NCBI GenBank assembly: GCA_025403435.1
Contig: CM046354.1
Location: forward strand, 41,923,779-41,987,778
Source of the DNA: Artocarpus heterophyllus
Lineage: Eukaryota; Streptophyta; Magnoliopsida; Rosales; Moraceae
DNA length: 64,000 nt
Direction of reading: 5' to 3'
The position numbers and the translations under genes are program-made. Under the pieces are notes generated by a model that was not told the origin of the DNA, did not search any database, and saw only the letters and a list, made by a program, of their open reading frames with translations. Position 1 is the stretch's first letter. Each line of letters starts with the position of its first letter. This document shows, one piece after another, positions 34,963-45,734 of the stretch.

Positions 34963-35790
34963 GTTTTCTCTTTCTTCATAAGACTTTGGAGAGTCTTTCT
35001 TAGAAAGAGTAATTCCAGACCTAGATGGTTGCCCACCTTTCTTGGAATTCTACATTGCAAACTTCCTGAGAATTTTATCTATGTAGCTGGCCTGGGACAA
35101 AGCTATCATTTTGTTCTTCCCATCCCGAAAGATCTAGATACCGAGAACAAAATTAGCCTAACCCAAGTCCTTCATGTCAAACTACTTGGTCGACCATAAT
35201 TTGACCAATGACAACGCCTCAACATCATTGCCAACTAGCAGTATGTCATCTACATAGAGCAGTAGAAAAACCACCTTCCCATCCTTAATGTGTTTGTAAA
35301 CACATGGTTCATCCACATTTTGTGAGAACCCATAAGTCTTGATCACCTGATCAAATCTTATGTTCCAAGAACAAGAAGCCTGCTTAAGTCCATAAATTGA
35401 CTTTAGCAGCCTACAAACCTTACCCTCTTGACCCGTGACCTTGAACTCGTTTGGTTATTCCATATAAATGGACTCATCAAGATAGCCATTCAAGAAAGCC
35501 GTCTTGACATCCATATGTCAAATCTCGTATTTGAGAACGGCAGCTAAGGACAAGAGAATCCAGATGGACTTAAGCATGGCTACAGGTGAAAAGGTTTCCT
35601 CATAATCGATTCCTTCCTTTTGAGTATAACACTTAGCTACTAGTCTAGCCTTAAAGATTTTGACCTTTCTATCTACTCCTCTTTTCCTCTTGTAGATCCA
35701 CTTACACCCTATGGGTTTTACCCCTTTGGGAAGATCCACAAGCTCCCAGACCTGATTAGTCTCCATAGACTTCATCTCTGTGTTCATGGC
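34963..35790 (-). pseudogene. Copy B reverse transcriptase
   Basis: The N-terminal part is open at 35787-35518 ([66 protein letters not shown]). The catalytic YVDD box is intact (sense LLYVDDILL, about 35257-35235). Several stops split the rest, for example near 35515 and 35456. It is flanked by the integrase linker upstream and RNase H downstream in sense. An open frame on the opposite strand (34819-35199) is antisense shadow. Confidence 0.85.
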
Positions 35791-35796
35791 CTCTGT

Positions 35797-36435
35797 CTAG
35801 AGTTTTGAATCAACATCCTCTATAGCTTCTGCGCAAGTATAAGGATCCCTATCATGTTCATCCAATTCAACCATAAAGACCTCCCCATTGAACATATTCC
35901 TCTCAAGTTGATGCTCGATCCTCTCACTACACCGAAGCCCCTTAGGTTGTTGTTCAGGTTCGTTAGGTTTTTCTACACTGATCAGAACGATTTCATTCGA
36001 AACCTTTGAAGTATTCGGATCACTCCTTAACTCCTCAAGCACCACTTTGCTTCGAGGTTTAAAGTCGTCCATGTAACTCTCCTTAAGGAAAGTTGCATTA
36101 GTTGAAACCACAACGTTACTTTCCTTTGGGTTAAAAAAATAACCTCCTTTAGTCCCTTTTGGATATCCTACAAACACGCAAACTTTCGAACATGCTTCTA
36201 ACTTTTTCGGATCCTTAAACATGACATGAGCTAGACATCCCCAAATGCGAATATGGTTTATGGATGTCTTCCTACCCATCCACAACTCGTGAGGAGTTTT
36301 AGGGACTGATTTTGAAGGCACATTGTTCAAAAGATAACATGCGGTTTATAGTGCATATCCCTAAAAGGATGAAGGCAATGAGGAATAACTCATCATGGAC
36401 CTTATCATGTCCAATAAAGTCCTATTTCTTCTCTC
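35797..36435 (-). CDS. Copy B integrase C-terminal region
   Basis: A 177-codon open frame (36330-35797) carries the region after the integrase core: [73 protein letters not shown] and the linker to RT with DPYTCAEAIEDVDSKL. A TAG (Trp site of LWTEAMN) ends it. The 36331-36435 stretch has the block MMSYSS-LP with small frame defects. This part is structurally conserved but not catalytic. Confidence 0.8.
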
Positions 36436-36971
36436 CCCTATGCTTGCTGTAGAGTGCCCGGCGTAGTCAAATGGGATAAAATCCCATTCTCTAATAAGTG
36501 TCCCAAGAACTCATCAGAAAGGTATTCCCCACCTCGACTCGATCGAAGTGCCTTTATGGGTCTACCCAATTGCTTTTCCACTTCAACCCGAAACTCCCTG
36601 AACTTGTCAAAAGTTTCACTTTTGTGGTGCATCAAGTACACATACCCATATCTTGAGTAATCGTCAATAAAAGTGACGATGTACTCATATCCTCCTCATG
36701 CCCGGATGTTTATCGGTCCGCAAACATCACTTTGCACAAGTTCTAAAACCCCTTCGGCCCTATTGCCCTTAGACCCAAATGGTCTTTTGGTCATTTTACC
36801 CTCCAAACAAGATTCACATTGAGGTATAGATTCCACCTTTAAGTGACTTAAATGTCCATCCCTTACCAACCTTTGAATCCTATTCAGGTTAATATGACCA
36901 AGGCGCAAATGCCAAAGATAAGTCTTATTAGAGTGAGAAGTTTTAAGTCTTTTAGAGTTATTATCATTCAT
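36436..36971 (-). pseudogene. Copy B GAG-pre-integrase and integrase core
   Basis: The stretch 36971-36696 has YLWHLRLGHINLNRIQRL, CESCLEGKMTKRPFGSK and LVQSDVCGPINIRA, with the first catalytic Asp present. A TGA at 36695-36697 follows, at an Arg codon; copy C has a TGA at the same codon. The core continues to 36438 with KPSETF-like YLMHHKSETFDKFREF. The second catalytic Asp is changed: LRSSRGGEY where copy C has LRSDRGGEY. The NGVAER block holding the Glu is frameshifted. Inactive. Confidence 0.83.
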
Positions 36972-36984
36972 CTCAACATTAGAT

Positions 36985-37350
36985 TATTTTACATCCATCC
37001 GAGATAGATAAAAGATTTGTTTTTACGAATCACCACTTTATCATCAAAAGAAACCAAGTAGGAGTCTTTAAATAAACAAGCTACAGAAATTAAATTCCTT
37101 TTAAATTTAGGAACGTTAAAACAATATTGCAAAAATAATTTCGTATAATTATCAAAATAAAGATTGACGTCTTCCACTGCTTCCGCTGAGACTAAGGATC
37201 CATCGCCCATTCGAAGCATGAAGTCCTCATGCATTAGACTTCTCGTTTCTTTGAACCCCTATAGAGAAACACAAATAGGATTAATTGCATTGGAATCATG
37301 ACCCAAATGTCACTTGATTCCTCAACCAAACAAGTTTCTAAATACAGAAG
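36985..37350 (-). pseudogene. Copy B protease remnant
   Basis: 37234-36989 matches the protease C-terminal part (LRMGDGSLVSAEAVEDVNLY, FNVPKFKRNLISVACLF). The active-site block is destroyed by a frameshift near 37300: the frame runs SSDIWVM then leaves phase, where copy C reads SSDIWVIDSGATNHVC. Confidence 0.75.
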
Positions 37351-38186
37351 ATCACACCTACCTCCTTTGAAAAGGAAGTCCTTGCAATGCTTCTTGATAT
37401 ACCTGACCTTTCCACAGAAGAAGCACTTAAGCTTCTTTGGGTTCTTCTTCTTCTTCTTCTTGCTCTTGGTGCTAGCAAGAATAAAAGACTTCCCGTTCTT
37501 GGCCCGTTGCTTCTTTCCATTCCCAAAGTTGAGATTGGAACCAGAAGTAGCTACGATATTGGCCTCACCACCCACAGGAGACTCCCTGATCAGCAGTCGA
37601 ACTCCTGTAACTGTTTCATCAATTCTGTCAAGGTCATATCCCGTCTATTGCTTAAATTAAATGTAGCTCTGAACGCAATAAATTCCTTTGACAGAGTCTC
37701 AAAGACCATAGTCATCTGAGTTTCAGCATTGATGTCGGCTCCATTGGTTTGAGCCTCAGCGAGGTAACCCATGACCAACATCATGTGCTCCTTTACGGAT
37801 GTCCCTGGCCTCTATCTACAGTTAAGAAGTTTCCAAATCGTCCCTTGCCGCTTTGTTATGGCCTGGCCTCCAAACATATCCTCAAGATTATCCAAGATCT
37901 GCTTCGTAGTCTCATAATCCTGATGTTGAGCCTGCAACACGTTATTCAGGCTAGCCATAACATAGTAGCAGGCCTGATCATTAGCATCTTTCTAGCAATC
38001 ATACGCTTGGAATTGCTCATTAGTTGAGTCTCCTGTAGGCTCGGGAGGACAAGGGGTTGTTAGTACATATTTCAGTGTCTCAAAAGAGAGGACGATATCC
38101 AGGTTCCGCTTCCAATCATTATAGTTCTCTCCTGTTAATAGGTTTTTGTCAAGTATTGATGACAAAGCGTTTTAGAGATTTTTAAT
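37351..38186 (-). pseudogene. Copy B gag
   Basis: Blocks in sense order: LDKN...ENYNDWKRNLDIVLSFE, ANDQACYYVMASLNNVLQAQ, KQILDNLEDMFGGQAITK, MMLVMGYLAEAQTNGADI, TLSKEFIAFRATFNLSNRRD, then a Lys-rich tract and zinc knuckle. The knuckle reads CFFCGKVRYIKKHC, with Tyr in place of the His ligand. Both candidate start codons used in copy C are altered near 38183-38172. A TAG at 37812-37814 is shared with copy C. The frame breaks again near 37600. Confidence 0.82.
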
Positions 38187-38345
38187 CTACAATAAAGAAT
38201 CATATACCAAACATAAGCAAACATATGATAATAATTTAGTAAGATAACACAATTATGTAAAAACATACAAATGTGTTTATGTGTCAAAACATTGAAAATA
38301 TCACAACTTTACAACGATAATTCCCAACTCAGAATTCAACAAGCT

Positions 38346-38644
38346 CCTAGGGGAGTCATGCTACATTCAATCAAGAACACAGATTCCCTCCTGATTAATA
38401 TATGCCATCTAGGACCTATATAATCCAACATATATTAATAATCGTTTCTTTGGCCATTAATTTTATTAACAGAGCTCCTAGGGGAGGTTAATAATAAAAT
38501 TAATGTGAGTGTATAACCATCATTTCAATATTTTATCCATGATTTACAACCACCACCTAGGGGTGTGCAACCATAAATCATACTAAAATACCTTATCCTT
38601 TTAGAGATCCAATCTGGTACATGATAGAAATCCCTTCCTAGGGG
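38346..38644. repeat. Four CCTAGGGG motifs in the copy B leader
   Basis: Exact CCTAGGGG at 38346-38353, 38477-38484, 38556-38563 and 38637-38644. Flanks make short palindromes such as GCTCCTAGGGGAG. Copy C keeps three exact copies at equivalent places (52337, 52468, 52628) and a degenerate fourth (near 52547). Confidence 0.75.
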
Positions 38645-39134
38645 TCGGGACCACCATGTTCTTCCTATGGACCAACGATGGAGGCCTTAGGTTCTCTCTT
38701 GAAAAACCTTCTCCTACTCAATCTTTTGAAATCAAGGTTTTATTTTAAAATTATGCATGAACAATTTTAATATGAGCGGCACTCCCTATCCTATATGACA
38801 TGTTATCAATATACATGGTAAATCATATTATTATGCAAACAAGCAAAGCAATCAAGCAAAATAATAAATAACCGTATTATTATGGCTCCACCCTAGAGAA
38901 TAGAAAACTAAGATTACAAGAGAATAATCGAGACATATTATCGATTCTTCATCCTTGAATCCTCAAGCTGTTTCCTTCTTCATGTAATACCCATCTTCAA
39001 GTCTTCAATCCCATATGAATCGAATACTTCATATTTCCAGTCATATCCAAATTTAATGTTTCTTAAAATTGTCCCAAAAATAAAATTAAAACTGTATCGA
39101 AAAAACTGCACATTTTCTGGAAATTTTACAGCTC

Positions 39135-39342
39135 TCGGTCGGCAGGATGATCTGGGTGATTGGCCTACCGGTCATGCTCCATCAGCCTACCGATCAGGAA
39201 GATCGGCCGTCGACTTATGAAAGTTTGGCCTGTCGCTAGAGCCACCTGATTTCTACCCCACTGACGGCCTGCCGAACCTCATGTTTAGCTTGCCGATCTG
39301 TGACCATCGGCCTGTCGAATTGTGAGGTTCGGCATGCCGACC
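39135..39342. repeat. GC-rich palindrome array 8 (copy B leader)
   Basis: About nine units, for example GTCGGCAGGATGAT, ATCAGCCTACCGATC, GACGGCCTGCCGAAC and TTCGGCATGCCGACC, about 500-700 nt downstream of the PBS in sense. It matches the copy C array at 53137-53367 unit for unit over most of its length. Confidence 0.8.
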
Positions 39343-39846
39343 GAGTAAAAATCTCCCATTCTAGAAAATACAATTTTTAATGCAATTCATTAATTTTATT
39401 TTTAACAATTCAAAAACATAAAAATTAAAGACTTAGGAAATACCTGGGAGCGCCATCATCTTTCTTCTAGATTCGCCTTCTAGATCCGTCTTCTCTGAAT
39501 GATTATTTAATTACAAAATTCTTACAAATTTAAAAATAAATAATAATTCCTAGACGGAGATGATAGTCCGCTATCTAATTACATGAAAAACCTAGATGTA
39601 CATTCTAACCTCTAAGGAACCATAACCAATATAAATTAATTAATTAACAAATAATTAAATAACCATTTAATCAACCATAATTAATTAATGAACATTCACC
39701 ATATAATCCATGACAACATAAAAAATATATAGAAACCTAAAGTGCCAACTTTCTATAAAATTAAATTCAAGCATAGGAGAGATTAAGATCACAAAATTTA
39801 TACATATAGTATGATCACAAGCTCGTAAATTTATGTAAAAACTTGG

Positions 39847-39859
39847 CTCTGACACAAAT
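39847..39859 (-). promoter_or_regulatory. Primer-binding site, copy B
   Basis: Sense ATTTGTGTCAGAGCC directly after the 5' LTR. Compared with TGGTATCAGAGCC, it differs at two or three bases at the 5' side. iMet-tRNA type, partly decayed. Confidence 0.78.
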
Positions 39860-40252
39860 TGTTGAAAAAATAGTACACAGCATGAATTTTAAAAATTTTA
39901 CATCAGAGTATTTTCTAAAACACAAGTTTGACATGCTATATGCATAAATTAACCAGATCTTACTAACCTTTGTATGCCGAAGAACCATCGCAAAACGTGA
40001 AGAGAAGTAACGTTCCAGAAGAGCCTTAACCAACTGGTATTCTTTGCTATTCTCTATCCACAACCAGAGTGAGTGTGGGCTTACATGTACAGCTCTTCCA
40101 CTAGGTGACTCTCCTTCCTACCAATCGAGAGAACCCAAAGCAAGTGTTCGTGATTTGGAAACAAAAGCTCTCAGGGAGTTTTCAGATTCTCACTAACAGA
40201 GTATCACTCTTAATCTCTCAATTGATCTAAATAACTTGTGTGACTTAACCCC

Positions 40253-40260
40253 TATTTATA
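40253..40260 (-). promoter_or_regulatory. LTR TATA box, copy B 5' LTR
   Basis: Sense TATAAATAGGGG. The nearest edge of the GC array is 120 bp upstream. Confidence 0.68.
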
Positions 40261-40379
40261 GAGGTTGGGTCTAGGGTCACTCCTTATCAGATTAAGTCTC
40301 AAAAATTAGAATTAGAATCAAATTCAGATCAATATCGGATGAAATCTACGTAAAAACGTGTGATTTTTTTTTCGCACAT

Positions 40380-40457
40380 AGGTAGGCCGATTTGTCTAAT
40401 AGGCAGGCCGAACTTGCCCCATCGGCAGGCCAAACTTGAGGATCGGCATGCCGAACT
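40380..40457. repeat. GC-rich palindrome array 9 (copy B 5' LTR, U3)
   Basis: Four units: GGTAGGCCGATT, GGCAGGCCGAAC, ATCGGCAGGCCAAAC and ATCGGCATGCCGAAC. This is the longer partner of the contracted array at 32780-32820. Confidence 0.82.
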
Positions 40458-41890
40458 ATCAAAAAAAAATCTCAGCGAATCTTTTATTTTTCACCCGAGA
40501 TTCTATAGGATAAACTCTCAGTTTTAATTCTAATAACCCAATAGAAAAGTTATCTAATTAAAACAACTTTATCTAGATAATCTCTAAGAAAATAAATGAA
40601 TTCCCAATAATTCTACAAGTTTATCTAGATCTAATTTATCCAAAAATTAAATCAACCGATAAACAAACAAGAATTATCCGATCCTTACAATTCAACAAGT
40701 TTATCTTGAATTAATTTTTATTACAAAATTAATTCAACTGAAAAACAAACATGAATTATTTGATTCTTCCAAATTTCAATCAATCTAATAAATCTGACAT
40801 AAGTTACCAATTATTGGAAAAGCATGCCGTATCATTACAGGATGTTGTGAGCTAGCAAAGGGGACCAAATAGACCTATATAGTTGAAGCTCCCGATAATT
40901 ACAAAACCCAATATTCCAGATATACATTTCATAATTATCAACTCCAATACTACTCCACTAAATGCTTGGAGTTGCACTCTCGAACTACATAGAATTACGA
41001 AGCCCGTATAGCTAAGTCTCCATGATATATCATAGTGTATCATATCACCATATGATTATCCATAATCGACTTAAGGACAAGTTCTGTCTAACATTCCCGA
41101 TTATTTTTATCTTACGTTCCATTATCTCACTATCGGAAAACTTATCATCCAAAGACAATATACCATTCGGTTACACCTATGTATTCAAATGGTTGAGCGC
41201 TCCAGTTTTCCAATTATAGGATAATGCATATAAGAGGATATCACTACTCCTAAAGAGGAGCTATGATTCCATATCTATGAATAACAGGTCTACGCTATCA
41301 AGAGTCATGCCTCCAATATACCGGCATGCATACCACTATTAAGATGTGGGTGTTACCCTTTGGTACATCAAAAGACACAAGTCAAAACAACGGGCCCACT
41401 ATTCATCTAAGGATTAAGATACAATACAAATGATTGTCTAAAGTGAATTGATTTGCCGAGATAGAATTATTAATCCAAATCTCACTTTATGTCCCAATCC
41501 AACACATTGTCACCTATGACAACGTGCTAATGTTTCTATTCAAGGAGCTCACCTCTGATGGTTAAGACAAACTATCTCCCAATTGGGATATAGACAACAT
41601 AACAATTTTTACATGAATAAAGCACCCAACTTTATTCCCTCAATTGTGGATCTTATGTTTTAGACCATCACTTTAAGAATCATGTCTTCCGCATAATCTG
41701 TCCATCATATGCCCAATTCTTAAAGGTTTAGACCGACAGTCTCAGACTTTTTTTTGCTTAACATACATTCAACAAATATGAACGTAAAGAGAATAAGATT
41801 TGGTATATAAATAATCAATAAATTCTTTATTAATAAAAATGTCTCTAAAAATTTATTACATTTTACTCCTTAAAGCATACATGTCTAACA

Positions 41891-41895
41891 GAATT
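41891..41895. repeat. Target-site duplication of copy B, right
   Basis: GAATT, identical to 32266-32270. Confidence 0.9.
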
Positions 41896-43546
41896 ATAGT
41901 TTATATGTTTGTTTTTTTTTTCTTGCTTACTGTAATTCATATATTAGTACTAACTAGTAACTGGTGTTAATTAAGTTCTATTTAGACCATAGTATCATAT
42001 TTGTATAATAAAATATGTATCTATGACGGCTACTTTTTGGCTTCATTGTTGTGCTGATCGCATTAGATAGCTAAATATTTATCATATATATAAAATATTC
42101 AAAAAAATCTATTATGCTTTGGGGGACTATAGATATGTATATAAAAGAGATTCCAACGGATTGTTTTAATTTGGTGCCCTATGTTTCTCAATTTCTTTTG
42201 TACTAGTTTAATATACAAGTGAAATTATTGGGTTTTGGTTCGTGACTTGTTATGTGAAAGAGTTATTTACCAAATGAGTTTTCTTTTCTTTTTTTTTTTC
42301 AAACAAATGTGAAAGGCATATAATTTAGTGGTTTTGATTGTTTTGTTAGTTGTGTGTATATATATGTGTGTGTGTGCAATTGTTTTAGTTGATGGATGAT
42401 GAGTGTGAATTATAATATACTATGAAAAGTTTGACACTTCAAGAACTCATGCATGCTCAGCTTTGTGTTCTTATTATAGTAGTAGTTATGTGTGTCTATG
42501 TGTAATAGCCATTCATGTATGATTACATATATCCGTAAAAATGCATTTAAATGTATGTCTACTATATGAAATATCACTATTGTTTTTGTTGTTGATGATA
42601 TTAGGATTGCTAGCACATCTAGCTTGACGAGGATACTGAAGCCTTTCACTTGTCACTTGTTTCCTTTGAGATATGAGGTAAGTAGAAATTCATTTCAACT
42701 ACATCACAAGATTGTTGTTGTAATATATATGATTTACTATATCACTTGCATTCATGACATAAAGGCACATGTATAATTTTTTGAAGAAAATCATTGTACT
42801 ATAAGAAAGGATTGTTTGTATGTGCGCTATGTAGTTAGCTTGTAAGTGGCCTTAGTTAAGTTCTATGGGATAGCCTGGGACTCAAGTGGTTTCATGGGAG
42901 AGCTTGAGACCATTCTTCAGACCATTGTCTCATGAGGTAGCCTAAGGCATTATTGATTGGTGAAGGTTTATTAGTATGCATGCATGCTTGTAATAGGGCT
43001 AAGCGGGCGACTCATGGTGTACATAACTATGCGCACATTAAACAAAGGTTTGATATAGTAGGTATATGGAAATTTTATGAGCCAATACATGATGCCACTA
43101 TGTTGAATTGCATAGTTTCTACTTATTGGGCATTAGCTCTTTTCTTTTATCTTGTGATGCTGATGAAGATGAGGGTACATATCAGTAATGTTGAATTGAA
43201 GGTCGACTGATACGCTTTTCGTTTTTGTGACTCCACGTAGATGAACATTGTTGACCTTACATGGGCATACTTTTGTTTAAGTTTTTTATTTTGGTACCTG
43301 TAAATACCATGAGATGGTTACAAGTATAGTTTCAGGTGGTGTTTTATTTTAAGATGTAAATTATTATAAATATTTATTGCCAGCTCATCTTTTGTAAGTA
43401 TAGACGTGTAGTTGTTTGTAAATTAGAAGGTTTTTAAAAGTTTAAATTTACTCGTTGTTCTCTTAAATAATTATATGTTAGTTATGGTGCCGTCTAGCTT
43501 GATTATATGTATTTGCATTGTGATTAAGTTAGGCAGGTGTCACATT
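41896..43546 (+). repeat. LTR-like insert, right part
   Basis: Continues the insert that began at 31460 after the interruption by copy B. No coding domain is seen; an open frame at 42953-43210 (85 codons) resembles no family I know. It holds a TG/TA microsatellite (42352-42377), three spaced copies of an ATGGGATAGCCTGGGAC-like unit (42864-42948) and an end (43415-43544) shared with 28990-29126. It ends GTGTCACATT before ACCAA. Confidence 0.5.
42864..42948 (+). repeat. Three spaced direct repeats of about 17 bp
   Basis: ATGGGATAGCCTGGGAC (42864), ATGGGAGAGCTTGAGAC (42894) and ATGAGGTAGCCTAAGGC (42932). Starts are 30 and 38 bp apart. Confidence 0.6.
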
Positions 43547-44692
43547 ACCAACTAGTCTTCTTTGCTATTCTCTATCCATGATCGGAGTGCGTATGGGCAC
43601 ATGTCGTTCAGCTCTTCCCCAATGACTCTCCTTTCAACCAATTGAGAAGACCAGGAGCAAAGGTTCATGATTGCGAACAATAACTCTCAGGGAGTTTCAA
43701 AGTATCTAACACTATAGTACTCACTCTTAACTTCTCAACTGACCTAAACAACTCAGAAAACTCACTCCTTATTTATAAAGGTCGTCCACAAGGTTGGTCA
43801 TTATCAGATAAGGCCTCACAAATTCGAATCTAGATCAACTTTTGATAATATCGTGTCAAAAATGTGTGATCAAATTATCGTTAGATCTACTAGCTAAACT
43901 AACGAATCGACCTGTCGAACTTGCTCCATCGGTAGGCCAAACTAACGAATCGGCCTGTAGAACTTACGGTAATATAATCCCTGAGAATCTTTCATTTCCC
44001 ACCCATGATTCTTCAGATAGAACCTCAGTTTTAATTCAAATAACCCAATAGAGAAGTTATCTAATTAAAACAATCATATCTAAATAATCTCTAAGAAAAT
44101 AAATATTCTTGATAATTCAACAAGTTTATCTTAAATTAATTTACAAAATTAATTCAACAGATAAATAGCCATGAATTATCTGATTTTATCAAATTTTAGT
44201 CAATCTAATAAATTAACATAAGTCACCAATTTATTAGAAAAGCACACCATATTTTTACAAGATTTATTATGAGCTAGCAAAGGGGACCTGATGAACCTAT
44301 ATAGTTCAAAGCTTTGATAATTATAAAATTTAATATCTCAGATACACATTTTATAATTATCAACTCTAACGCTACTTCACTAAAATCTTAGAGGTACACC
44401 CTCGAACTATATAAAATTACGAAGCCCAAATCAGCTAAGTGTCCATGACATATCATAATGTGTTGTATCCCCATAGGATATTCATAATCGGCTTAAGGAT
44501 AAATTTCATCTTACCTTCTCGATTATTTTTATCTTACGTTCCATTATCTCACCATTGGACAACTTACCATCGAAGGACATTATACTATTCGATTACACCT
44601 GTGCATTCAAATGGTTGAGCGCTCCAATTTTTCAATTATAGGATAATGCATATAAGAGAATATCATTGACTCCACCAATGGAGCTATGGATT
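43547..44692 (-). repeat. Split copia-A LTR, right part (truncated)
   Basis: Resumes the LTR begun at 31288 with ACCAACTAGTCTTC. It has the sense TATA block (TTATAAATAA, about 43788-43779), a GC array (43905-43973) and the usual U3 blocks up to about GAGCTATGGATTC at 44692. The remaining U3 (about 600 bp, including TGTTAGACATG) is missing, and sequence of copia D follows. Confidence 0.78.
43905..43973. repeat. GC-rich palindrome array 10 (split copia-A LTR)
   Basis: Three units: ATCGACCTGTCGAAC, ATCGGTAGGCCAAAC and ATCGGCCTGTAGAAC. It begins about 117 bp upstream of the TATA block in sense. Confidence 0.76.
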
Positions 44693-44749
44693 CTTTTAAC
44701 ACACCAAAATTTATTAAGTTTAATTAATGTATGTAAAATGGTGGTTCTC

Positions 44750-45580
44750 TAGTAGTTTGTGAATCTTGTCTTGAAGATAAAATGACTAAGAGACCTTTCT
44801 CTGCAAAAGGCAAAAGGGCCAAGGAACCACTTGAGCTAATACATTCGGACATCTACGGTCCATTAAATGTGCAAGCACGTCGTGGTTACGAATATTTTGT
44901 CACAATTATTGACGATTATTCAAGGTATGGATACATGTACCTAATGCAAAGGAAATCTGAAACTTTTGGAAAGTTCAAAGAATTCCAAGTGGAAGCTGAA
45001 AAGCAATTAGGAAAGACGGTTAAGACTCTTCGATCTGATCGAGGAGGGGAATACCTTGATGCTGAATTCAAGGACTATATGATAAAACATGGTATTCTAT
45101 CACAACTCACCGCACCTAGAACACCACAACAAAATGGTGTTGCAGAGAGAAGAAATCAGACGTTACTTGATATGGTGAGATCCATGCTCAGCTACTCATC
45201 ATTACCCACTTCATTTTAGGGATATGCACTACAAACTGGAGTATATCTTCTAAACATAATTCCATCTAAGTCTTTTCCAAAAACACCTTTAGAGTTATGG
45301 AATGGTCGCAAACCTAGTATGCAACATATTTGTATATAGGAGTGTCCAGCACATGTGTTGAAAGGAAAGAACGGGAAGCTGGAACCACGTTCTGAAGTAT
45401 GCTTATTTATGGGATACCTAAAGGGAATAAGGGAAGGTTTGTTTTATAGTCCAGAAGAAAAGAAGGTATTTGTATCGAAAAATGCTACTTTTCTCGAGAA
45501 TGATTATATGACAAACTATAAACCTTGTAGCAAAGTTGTACTTGAAGAGTTACTTTCTAATCATATCAGACTGTAACCAG
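44750..45580 (+). CDS. Copia D integrase (5'-truncated element)
   Basis: 145 codons are open at 44782-45219. They start in the GAG-pre-integrase end (CESCLEDKMTKRPF) and cover the core: LIHSDIYGPL (first Asp), VTIIDDYSRYGYMYL, TLRSDRGGEYLDAEF (second Asp) and [12 protein letters not shown] (Glu). All three catalytic residues are present, unlike in the host copia-A and copy B. A TAG at a Trp codon (SF-stop-GYALQTG) ends this stretch, and another follows in the ICI-stop-ECPAH block. The C-terminal part is open again at 45355-45576 (RSEVCLFMGYLKGI). This is a copia lineage separate from copia-A. Everything upstream is lost at the junction with the LTR at 44692. Confidence 0.85.
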
Positions 45581-45734
45581 CAACCGTTGTCGAAGGACAA
45601 AATGAGAAGATCACATCTCCATATCAGAATGTCATACCACCTCAACGTAGGGGGAGGGTTGTGAACCACCTACTTGCTATAGGGAAATTGGAGAAGCACA
45701 TATTGCTATCTCTGATAATGGTAAGGATGATCCA

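Larger units (their letters stand above)
38187..39846 (-). other. Copy B leader (5' untranslated region)
   Basis: About 1.66 kb between PBS and gag with no usable frame. It carries four exact CCTAGGGG motifs (38346, 38477, 38556, 38637) and a nine-unit GC palindrome array (39135-39342). It is closely parallel to the leader of copy C. Confidence 0.8.
32271..41890 (-). mobile_element. Copy B: full-length copia-A retrotransposon (9.6 kb)
   Basis: A complete - strand element. 5' LTR 39860-41890, PBS 39847-39859, leader, gag, protease, integrase, RT, RNase H, PPT 34252-34270 and 3' LTR 32271-34251 are all in order. Perfect 5 bp duplications GAATT flank it, so its two LTRs were identical when it inserted. 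Differences between them include a 45 bp loss in the GC array of the 3' LTR. The coding region is broken by stops, a lost gag start, a broken zinc knuckle and a replaced integrase Asp. It lies inside the LTR-like insert 31460-43546. Confidence 0.93.
39860..41890 (-). repeat. Copy B 5' LTR
   Basis: 2031 bp, sense start TGTTAGACATGTATGC at 41890 and sense end TTTTTTCAACA at 39860. TATAAATA at 40260-40253 in sense, with a four-unit GC array upstream of it. GAATT follows on the outside (41891-41895). Confidence 0.9.

Noticed and set aside
34819..35199. Open frame of 126 codons on the + strand, with a 92-codon counterpart at 48774-49052
   Set aside because: Both lie antisense to the RT/RNase H region of copies B and C. 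The similarity follows from conservation of the sense strand.
37298..37719. Phe/Leu-rich + strand frames, also at 51287-51600, resembling membrane proteins
   Set aside because: They are the antisense of the Lys-rich gag tract (CTT repeat on this strand).
42953..43210. 85-codon frame in the LTR-like insert
   Set aside because: No recognisable domain, no neighbouring gene signals, and a length expected by chance in this amount of sequence.
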